From Streptomyces sp. 11x1 (GTDB lineage: Bacteria; Actinomycetota; Actinomycetes; Streptomycetales; Streptomycetaceae), in contig NZ_CP122458.1 of the NCBI RefSeq assembly GCF_032598905.1, forward strand, positions 8,333,001 through 8,397,000: DNA of 64,000 nucleotides, in the 5' to 3' direction. The position numbers and the translations under genes are program-made. Numbering within the stretch: the first letter of the stretch is position 1; every line of letters begins with the position of its first letter. The notes beneath the pieces are model-generated. The model had not been told where the DNA came from. It made no database searches and was given only the letters and a program-made list of their open reading frames with translations. Shown in pieces: positions 58,233 to 64,000 of the stretch.

Positions 58233-59093
58233 GTGAACTCGGTCCCCGGACGCCGGACCCGCATCCTGGCCGCCACCACCGCCGCGGCCGGACTGCTGCT
58301 CGTGGCCGGCTGTTCCTCGGACGACGGCGGCAGCGGCGCCACCAAGACCGCGGCCGGCGGGGTCGAACTGGTGAAGGCCGGTCAGCTCACGACCTGCACC
58401 CACCTGCCGTACCCGCCGTTCCAGTCCGAGATCGACGGCAAGGTCCAGGGCTTCGACGTCTCCCTGATCGACCTCGTCGCCGAGGACCTGGGGGTGAAGC
58501 AGGACATCCTCGACACCCCGTTCGAGAACTTCAAGACGGGCGCCTTCCTGAACTCCGGACAGTGCGACCTCGCCGCGGCCGGCATGACCATCACCGACGA
58601 GCGCAAGAAGAACGTCGACTTCTCCGACCCTTACTTCGAGGCGACGCAGGCCGTTCTCGCCGCCAAGAAGGCCGACATCCGTTCCTTCGCGGACCTCAAG
58701 GGCGACGGGGACTACAAGGTCGGGACCCAGGCACAGACCACCGGCGAGGACTACGCCAAGAGCCAGGGCCTCGACCCCGTCTCCTTCGAGTCCTCCGACG
58801 CCGTCCTCAACGGCCTGCGCGCCGGCCAGGTCGACGCCGTCGTCATCGACTACCCGGTGGTCCAGGGCTGGCTCAAGGACGCGACCCTCGCCGATGCCTA
58901 CACCGTGGCCGAGCAGATCAACACCGGTGAGGAGTACGGCTTCACGGTCAAGAAGGGCAACGCCAAGCTCCTCGCGGCGATCGACAAGGCGCTGGCGGAG
59001 GCCAAGGCCGACGGCACGTACAAGGACCTGTACGAGCAGTGGATCGGCCCGTACGACGAGAGCGCCGCCTCGGTCGCCCCGTCGGCCTCATGA
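58233..59093 (+). CDS. Amino-acid ABC transporter substrate-binding lipoprotein (family 3)
   Basis: A 286-residue lipoprotein with AGGAGG seven bases before GTG 58233 and lipobox LLVAGC. The SBP_bac_3 fold shows YPPFQSEIDGKVQGFDVSLIDLVAEDLG, the ligand-guanidinium/carboxylate segment GQCDLAAAGMTITDERKKNVDFSDPY, and GLRAGQVDAVVIDYPVV. It would bind a polar amino acid or a related cation outside the cell. Its stop overlaps the permease start (ATGA). Confidence 0.92.
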   Translation: MNSVPGRRTRILAATTAAAGLLLVAGCSSDDGGSGATKTAAGGVELVKAGQLTTCTHLPYPPFQSEIDGKVQGFDVSLIDLVAEDLGVKQDILDTPFENFKTGAFLNSGQCDLAAAGMTITDERKKNVDFSDPYFEATQAVLAAKKADIRSFADLKGDGDYKVGTQAQTTGEDYAKSQGLDPVSFESSDAVLNGLRAGQVDAVVIDYPVVQGWLKDATLADAYTVAEQINTGEEYGFTVKKGNAKLLAAIDKALAEAKADGTYKDLYEQWIGPYDESAASVAPSAS

Positions 59094-59929
59094 GCGGGAC
59101 CGACTCGGACACAGCGCTCCAGCCGAAGAAGAGGGGGCTCAGCCGGAGCCAGAAGCGCGCCCTTTCCCGGGGCGCGCAGTACGCGCTGTTCGTCGCCGCC
59201 GTCGTCGCTTTCGTGGTGTCGGCGGACTGGGCCCGGCTGAAGAACCAGTTCGCCCAGTGGGACATCGCCGAGCAGATGTTCCCCGACGTCATCACGCTGG
59301 CCCTGAAGAACACCGTGCTGTACACGCTGTCCGGCTTCGTGTTCGGACTCGTCCTCGGCATGGTCATCGCGCTGATGCGGCTGTCGTCGGTGGGCCCGTA
59401 CCGCTGGTTCGCCGGCGTGTACATCGAGATCTTCCGGGGCCTGCCCGCCCTGCTGATCTTCATCTTCATCGGCGTCGCCGTGCCGCTGGCCTTCCCCGGC
59501 ACGGAGATCCCCGGCGGCACGTACGGCAAGGTGGCGCTCGCGCTCGGTCTGGTGGCCGCCGCGTACATGGCGGAGACGATCCGGGCGGGCATCCAGGCGG
59601 TTCCCAAGGGCCAGATGGAAGCGGCCCGTTCGCTGGGTTTCTCGCCCGCCCGCGCGATGGTCTCGATCATCATCCCGCAGGCGTTCCGGATCATCCTGCC
59701 GCCGCTCACCAACGAGTTGGTCCTGCTCTTCAAGGACTCCTCGCTGGTCCTCTTCCTGGGCGTCACCCTGGAGGAGCGCGAACTGTCCAAGTACGGCCGT
59801 GACCTGGCCAGCACCACCGCCAACTCCACGCCGATCCTGGTCGCCGGCCTGTGCTACCTGCTGGTGACCATCCCGCTCGGCTTCGTCGTACGCCGTATGG
59901 AGGCGAAGGCCCAGGAGGCCGTGAAATGA
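59090..59929 (+). CDS. Amino-acid ABC transporter permease
   Basis: A 279-residue HisM-type permease with four to five membrane segments. [22 protein letters not shown] is the family start; the ATPase contact loop is [42 protein letters not shown] follows. Overlaps at both ends (ATGA) tie it to the binding protein and the ATPase. One permease gene suffices because it works as a homodimer. Confidence 0.93.
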   Translation: MSGTDSDTALQPKKRGLSRSQKRALSRGAQYALFVAAVVAFVVSADWARLKNQFAQWDIAEQMFPDVITLALKNTVLYTLSGFVFGLVLGMVIALMRLSSVGPYRWFAGVYIEIFRGLPALLIFIFIGVAVPLAFPGTEIPGGTYGKVALALGLVAAAYMAETIRAGIQAVPKGQMEAARSLGFSPARAMVSIIIPQAFRIILPPLTNELVLLFKDSSLVLFLGVTLEERELSKYGRDLASTTANSTPILVAGLCYLLVTIPLGFVVRRMEAKAQEAVK

Positions 59930-60717
59930 ACCGGCCCGAGATCCACGTACGCGGTCTGCACAAGTCGTTCGGCGACAACGAGGTGCTGAAGGGCATCGAC
60001 CTGGAGATCGGGCGGGGCGAGGTGGTCTGTGTCATCGGCCCGTCCGGCTCCGGCAAATCGACCCTGCTCAGGTGCGTGAACCTCCTGGAGGAACCCACCG
60101 AGGGCCAGGTCTTCGTCGGCGGCACGGAGTTGACGGACCCCGACGTCGACATCGACGCCGTACGCCGCCGGATCGGCATGGTCTTCCAGCAGTTCAACCT
60201 CTTCCCGCACCTCACGGTGACCGAGAACCTCACGCTGCCGCAGCGCCGGGTCCTCAGTCGGGACAAGGCGACGGCGGCGAAGGTCGCGGCGGAGAACCTG
60301 TCCCGGGTGGGTCTGTCGGAGAAGGCGGCCGCCTACCCCGCCTCCCTCTCCGGCGGCCAGCAGCAGCGCGTGGCGATCGCCCGCGCGCTGTCGATGGGAC
60401 CCGAGGTGATGCTCTTCGACGAGCCGACCTCGGCGCTCGACCCGGAACTGGTGGGTGACGTCCTGGCGGTCATGCGCAGGCTGGCGCAGGAGGGCATGAC
60501 CATGATGGTGGTGACCCACGAGATGACCTTCGCCCGCGAGGTCGCCGACCGCGTCGTCTTCATGGACGACGGCGTGATCGTCGAGGAGGGCCCCCCGGCC
60601 CGGGTCATCGGCAGCCCGAGCCACGAGCGCACCCGCCACTTCCTCTCCCGCCTCCTGGACCCGGCGATGGCGGAGGTGGAGGAGGAGACGTCGGACCAGG
60701 TGGGCGGCAAGGAGTGA
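59926..60717 (+). CDS. Amino-acid ABC transporter ATPase
   Basis: A 263-residue ATPase. Walker [11 protein letters not shown]-loop [12 protein letters not shown], signature [15 protein letters not shown], Walker [15 protein letters not shown] and switch [10 protein letters not shown] are all intact. It is the GlnQ/HisP type. The start overlaps the permease stop. Unlike the two sugar importers in this window, this system carries its own ATPase. Confidence 0.95.
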   Translation: MNRPEIHVRGLHKSFGDNEVLKGIDLEIGRGEVVCVIGPSGSGKSTLLRCVNLLEEPTEGQVFVGGTELTDPDVDIDAVRRRIGMVFQQFNLFPHLTVTENLTLPQRRVLSRDKATAAKVAAENLSRVGLSEKAAAYPASLSGGQQQRVAIARALSMGPEVMLFDEPTSALDPELVGDVLAVMRRLAQEGMTMMVVTHEMTFAREVADRVVFMDDGVIVEEGPPARVIGSPSHERTRHFLSRLLDPAMAEVEEETSDQVGGKE

Positions 60718-60767
60718 GGAGGGCGTCCCTTTCTGGGGTACCGGCGCGCTGACTTAAGGTGCGGTGC

Positions 60768-61859
60768 ATGAGCGAGCGCGCGGTGCTGCATGTGAAGGGC
60801 CGGATCCTGGTCGGACCCGAGGAGGTCCGGGACGAGCTGTGGGTGATCGACGGCCGGGTGTCGTACGACCGCCCGGCCGGCGCCCAGGACATCCGCACCG
60901 TCGAGGGCTGGGCCCTGCCCGGCCTGGTCGACGCGCACTGCCACGTCGGCCTCGGCCCGCACGGCCCGGTCCCGGAGGACGTCGCCGAGAAACAGGCGCT
61001 GACCGACCGGGACGCGGGCACCCTCCTCATCCGCGACGCGGGCTCCCCCTCCGACACCCGCTGGATCGACGACCGCGACGACCTGCCGCACATCATCCGG
61101 GCCGGCCGCCACATCGCCCGCACCCGGCGCTACATCCGCAACTTCGCCCACGAGATCGAGCCGGACGAACTGGTCGCGTACGTCGCCCAGGAGGCCCGGC
61201 GCGGGGACGGCTGGGTGAAGCTGGTCGGGGACTGGATCGACCGGGGGCTGGGCGACCTGTCGCCCTGCTGGCCGCGCGAGGCGGTCGAGGCGGCGATCAC
61301 GGAGGCGCACCTCTTGGGCGCCCGCGTGACGGCGCACTGCTTCGCCGAGTCGTCCCTCCGCGACCTCGTCGAGGCGGGCATCGACTGCATCGAACACGCG
61401 ACGGGCCTGACGGACGACCTGATCCCCCTCTTCGCCTCCCGGGGCGTCGCGATCGTTCCGACCCTGGTCAACATCGCCACCTTCCCGAGCATGGCGGCGG
61501 GTGGCGAGACCAAGTTCCCGAACTGGGCCGCGCACATGCGTCGCCTCCACGAACGCCGCTACGACACCGTCCGCAACGCCTACGATGCGGGCATCCCGGT
61601 GTACGTCGGCACGGACGCGGGCGGCTCCCTGGCCCACGGCCTGGTCGCCGCCGAGGTCGCCGAACTGGTCACGGCCGGAATCCCACCGGTGGAGGCCCTC
61701 GCGGCGACCACCTGGCACGCCCGCGAGTGGCTGGGCCGCCCGGGCCTGGACGAGGGCGCCCCGGCGGACCTGGTGGTGTACGAACGGGACCCCCGCACGG
61801 ATGTTCGCGTGCTGGGGGCCCCGTCGAGGGTGGTGCTGAACGGGCGGGTTGTCGGCTGA
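60768..61859 (+). CDS. Amidohydrolase-family protein
   Basis: A 363-residue TIM-barrel metal-dependent hydrolase from ATG 60768. The binuclear-site motif is LPGLVDAHCHVGLG; further ligands are in DGWVKLVGDW (where a Lys may bridge the metals), VTAHCFAESSL, CIEHATGL and YVGTDAGGSLAHG. It resembles the imidazolonepropionase/prolidase-like branch and may split an acyl-amino acid or ring amide. It follows the ABC importer by 50 bp and could act on the imported compound; an own promoter is not excluded. Confidence 0.88.
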   Translation: MSERAVLHVKGRILVGPEEVRDELWVIDGRVSYDRPAGAQDIRTVEGWALPGLVDAHCHVGLGPHGPVPEDVAEKQALTDRDAGTLLIRDAGSPSDTRWIDDRDDLPHIIRAGRHIARTRRYIRNFAHEIEPDELVAYVAQEARRGDGWVKLVGDWIDRGLGDLSPCWPREAVEAAITEAHLLGARVTAHCFAESSLRDLVEAGIDCIEHATGLTDDLIPLFASRGVAIVPTLVNIATFPSMAAGGETKFPNWAAHMRRLHERRYDTVRNAYDAGIPVYVGTDAGGSLAHGLVAAEVAELVTAGIPPVEALAATTWHAREWLGRPGLDEGAPADLVVYERDPRTDVRVLGAPSRVVLNGRVVG

Positions 61860-61890
61860 GGTCCTGCCGGATCACCTCCGGCGGGACCTC
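61858..61890. terminator. Hairpin terminator after amidohydrolase gene
   Basis: GAGGTCCTGCCGG and CCGGCGGGACCTC pair with one mismatch around ATCACCT. It begins in the stop codon and lies between convergent genes. Confidence 0.8.
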
Positions 61891-61893
61891 ACC

Positions 61894-62283
61894 TCAGGGG
61901 GCCGGGCTCCCTGTCTTCTGAAGCGCCGCACAGATCGCCCATCCCACAGCCTGCACGTTCTCGCTGTAGAAGCCGTATCTGTGGTGAAACGCCTCTTCCG
62001 ACGAGCGATTCAAGAAGGCGAATGCCAAGGCGCCGTACAGGATGCGAAGGTCGGAGTGGCTCACGTGCACCTCGATATTCCTTCGGGCCTGGAAATCTGT
62101 CTCCCGCCCCCTCAGTTCGAGTAGTTCCGCCGAGGCTTCGCCGACCACGACGGCAATCACCTCCGGAGCGTGACTACCGCCGTATAGATCGAGAAGAATC
62201 CTCCTGACCAGCTCGAACTGAGTCGGTGTGAGGGAGAGGAGGTACCCGTCGTCCGAACTCCTGAGGCCGACTCTGCGGTACAT
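61894..62283 (-). CDS. Probable immunity protein for the Rhs toxin
   Basis: A 129-residue cytosolic protein from ATG 62283, six bases after the toxin stop codon. No family was recognised. It has a beta/alpha start (YRRVGLRSSDDGYLLSLTP), an acidic middle (VVVGEASAELLELRGRETDF), HVSHSDLRILYGALAFAF and a C-terminal helix with FYSENVQAVGWAI. The local G+C is about 59% over 61921-62040 by hand count, well below the surrounding genes, as is usual for swappable toxin/immunity cassettes. Its role is inferred from position, size and composition. Confidence 0.7.
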   Translation of the reverse strand: MYRRVGLRSSDDGYLLSLTPTQFELVRRILLDLYGGSHAPEVIAVVVGEASAELLELRGRETDFQARRNIEVHVSHSDLRILYGALAFAFLNRSSEEAFHHRYGFYSENVQAVGWAICAALQKTGSPAP

Positions 62284-62289
62284 CCGATC

Positions 62290-64000
62290 TCACCTCAGTA
62301 TGTTGAAGATGCTGTTGAACTCGTCCAGTGACTGATGGTAGGCGTGCACCATGTAGGAGTTCTGGACGATCGTGACGCCTCGACCGTTGGCGTCCACTGT
62401 GCTCTCGTCGCGCCGTGCGGTCGTCCCGGGCTTCCTCCGGTCGACGTGTGTCATACCCAGATTGCGCTGACCCGCCAGGTACTGGGCCAAGCGGTCCGCG
62501 TTGGCACCGATTCCCTGGAGAGTGTGATCGGCGGCATCACTGGCCGAGTTGCACGTCGGGCACATGCGCTGGAGGTTGTAGTCGACTCCGTCGGCGATGT
62601 CGTTCCCCAGAGAGTCCTGGATCCGTGCATGAGCGGCATCGTCGAGTCCTCCGCAGTTGTGGACGAGGACTGAAGTCCGTCCCGCCAGCACATGGTAAGT
62701 GTGGAGACCTTCGACGGTCAGGTTGTGGACGGTCGCCTGTGCTTTCCGCTCCTTGACAGCCGTGATGCGAATCCAGCTGCCGCTGCCCGTGCTGAGCCAC
62801 TGGCCGGGCTCCAGGTCGCCGGCTTCGACCCACTGACCCACGTCGGGCAGCCAGAACGGGTGGTTCTCCGTCGCCGTGATCGTGGACGTCTCGTCGCCTG
62901 CCCGGCCGTCCGTGTCGACAGTCAGGGTGACCAGGTGCTTCTTGCCGTCGCCCGTGATCGTGCGGGTGACCGTCCGCGCCTGCGTGTCGTCCGTCTCCAC
63001 GTCCGACGCCGTGACCTTGTCGCCGATCTCGATGTCCTCGATCGGCTTCGTCGTGCCGTCGGCCATTAGGACCTCGGTGCCGGGGACGAAGCTGTTCTTG
63101 CAGGCCGGCGGCGCGTCCGGGGCCTTCGGGGCCGCTGGAGCCGGGGCGGGTGCCGGGTCGGCCGGCGCGGGGTCCTTCGGCGTCGCCGGGGCGTCCGGGG
63201 TGCCGCCCGTCGGGGGCGGGTCCGCCGCCCGCCCCGCGTCCGCCACGTTGTCCGCCGCGCGGGCCGTGTCGCTCGCCGTGTCGATGGCGTCCAGCGCCTT
63301 GTCGCCGTACCGCGCCGCCTTAGCCGCCGTCGCCCCGTACCCCGCGAACGGGATCGCCGAGGCGCAGGACAGGGCCGCGTCGACGTATTCGCCCTCGGCC
63401 GCGTACCAGCCGCAGTTGGCCAGGTCCGCGGCCTCGCCCACGACCGGGATCAGGCCGACCACATCCAGCGCCGCATGGCCGATGTCGGACCAGGAGAGGC
63501 CGAACAGGTGGCCGTCGATCTCGATGAAGGAGATCGGGTTGCCGCCGGCGAACGCGTAGCGGTTGCCGGTGTACGGGTCCATCGTCAGGCCCATGTCGGC
63601 CAGGGCCCCGCCGTACATGTCACGGGTGAGGAAGCGGTTCAGCCCCGGGTCGTACGTGCGGAAGCCCATGTCGTACGTGCCGGAGGCGGTGTCGTAGCGC
63701 TTGGCGTTGAAGCGGTACGCGTTGTACGGCTCCGCCGCCTCCCCGCCCGCCCCCGGTTTGTCCGCGCCCGTGAACTGGGCCGTGTCGTTCTTGCCGTACG
63801 CCGTATAGCCATACGTGGTCTTGGTGTTGCCGTCCTTGTCCGTCAGCGCCTCCACGTCGCCGTGCGGGTGGTAGAGGTACTGCGTGGTCTCCGGTTCTTT
63901 GTCCTCTTCGTCCTTGATCTGGGTGAGCTTCTGGCCCCAGGAGGCGTACTGGAAGGACGTGACGCCCTCGTCCGTCACCTCCTCCCTCAGGGAGTTCGAG
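62290..64000 (-). CDS. Rhs-repeat polymorphic toxin, C-terminal part (5' end outside window)
   Basis: About 570 residues are visible and the frame stays open to the window edge. First come the last Rhs/YD motifs (YDMGFRTYDPGLNRFLTRD, PYTGNRYAFAGGNP). A pretoxin alpha-helical segment follows (VVGEAADLANCGWYAAEGEY) and a Pro/Ala linker. A HINT self-cleaving domain runs from Cys at 63102-63100 (CKNSFVPGTEVLMADGT, ENHPFWLPDVGQWV) to HNC at 62655-62653. The last 120 residues (62652-62290) are the toxin tip: CPTCNSASDAADHTLQG, GMTHVDRRKPGTTARRDEST, YMVHAYHQSLDEFNSIFNI. The tip has no family I recognise; its CPTC and His residues could bind zinc. The protein would be exported and release the tip by HINT cleavage. 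Confidence 0.88.
   Translation of the reverse strand, partial: SNSLREEVTDEGVTSFQYASWGQKLTQIKDEEDKEPETTQYLYHPHGDVEALTDKDGNTKTTYGYTAYGKNDTAQFTGADKPGAGGEAAEPYNAYRFNAKRYDTASGTYDMGFRTYDPGLNRFLTRDMYGGALADMGLTMDPYTGNRYAFAGGNPISFIEIDGHLFGLSWSDIGHAALDVVGLIPVVGEAADLANCGWYAAEGEYVDAALSCASAIPFAGYGATAAKAARYGDKALDAIDTASDTARAADNVADAGRAADPPPTGGTPDAPATPKDPAPADPAPAPAPAAPKAPDAPPACKNSFVPGTEVLMADGTTKPIEDIEIGDKVTASDVETDDTQARTVTRTITGDGKKHLVTLTVDTDGRAGDETSTITATENHPFWLPDVGQWVEAGDLEPGQWLSTGSGSWIRITAVKERKAQATVHNLTVEGLHTYHVLAGRTSVLVHNCGGLDDAAHARIQDSLGNDIADGVDYNLQRMCPTCNSASDAADHTLQGIGANADRLAQYLAGQRNLGMTHVDRRKPGTTARRDESTVDANGRGVTIVQNSYMVHAYHQSLDEFNSIFNILR

Overview
The window is high-G+C actinobacterial DNA, almost certainly a Streptomyces chromosome. 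Signs of this are dense GTG/ATG starts with GGAGG-type ribosome sites, ATGA/GTGA stop-start overlaps, TIGR03086/MDMPI and SigE-family proteins, an ectABCD operon, and sugar ABC importers without their own ATPase. No tRNA, rRNA, CRISPR array or large biosynthetic cluster was seen.

Layout. (1) 1-4.6 kb: the end of a sugar-binding protein, a Trypco1-domain protein, an MFS permease, a two-domain TerD protein and a small conserved protein. (2) 4.7-9.8 kb: a minus-strand polyol-type operon (binding protein, two permeases, zinc alcohol dehydrogenase) next to a DeoR regulator. (3) 10.1-13.3 kb: divergent uronate dehydrogenase and 5-dehydro-4-deoxyglucarate dehydratase genes whose promoters carry matching downstream motifs, plus an unknown protein coupled to the dehydratase. 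(4) 13.3-16.9 kb: unrelated small-enzyme and transport genes. (5) 17.0-28.1 kb: a GntR-headed catabolic operon (DapA-like lyase, IlvD/Edd dehydratase, two permeases, Gfo/Idh oxidoreductase, DUF6807 protein, cytosolic GH43) ending with its binding protein. (6) 28.2-41.0 kb: a pectinase island with rhamnogalacturonan acetylesterase, PL1, two CE8 pectinesterases, an esterase, two PL9, secreted GH43 and PL3. It also holds decayed pieces of a PL1, a CE8 and a PL4, and a TnpB fragment. (7) 41.2-42.6 kb: a SigE-family sigma factor and a coupled membrane protein next to PL3. (8) 42.9-53.2 kb: NCS2 permease, penicillin-binding protein, IclR regulator with divergent 2-ketoglutarate semialdehyde dehydrogenase, DsbA-like protein, aminotransferase, and a second sigma/anti-sigma pair. 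(9) 53.3-61.9 kb: ectABCD, a class V aminotransferase, an amino-acid ABC importer and an amidohydrolase. (10) 61.9-64 kb: the toxin end of an Rhs/HINT polymorphic toxin and its probable immunity gene.

How the genes fit together. Secreted PL1/PL3/PL9 lyases, CE8 and CE12 esterases and GH43 enzymes would break pectin and rhamnogalacturonan down. The importer would take up oligomers, and the cytosolic GH43, Gfo/Idh and DUF6807 proteins would process them. Galacturonate can enter an oxidative route through uronate dehydrogenase and KdgD. A pentonate can pass through the IlvD-like and DapA-like enzymes. Both routes predict 2-ketoglutarate semialdehyde, the substrate of the dehydrogenase at 46.9 kb. 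Lactonase and aldarate dehydratase steps were not found here.

The most interesting items are a matched pair of ECF-like promoters upstream of the PL3 and second PL9 genes beside the SigE-family gene, an in-frame collapsed pectate lyase that still bridges an operon, and the unknown toxin/immunity tip at the right edge.
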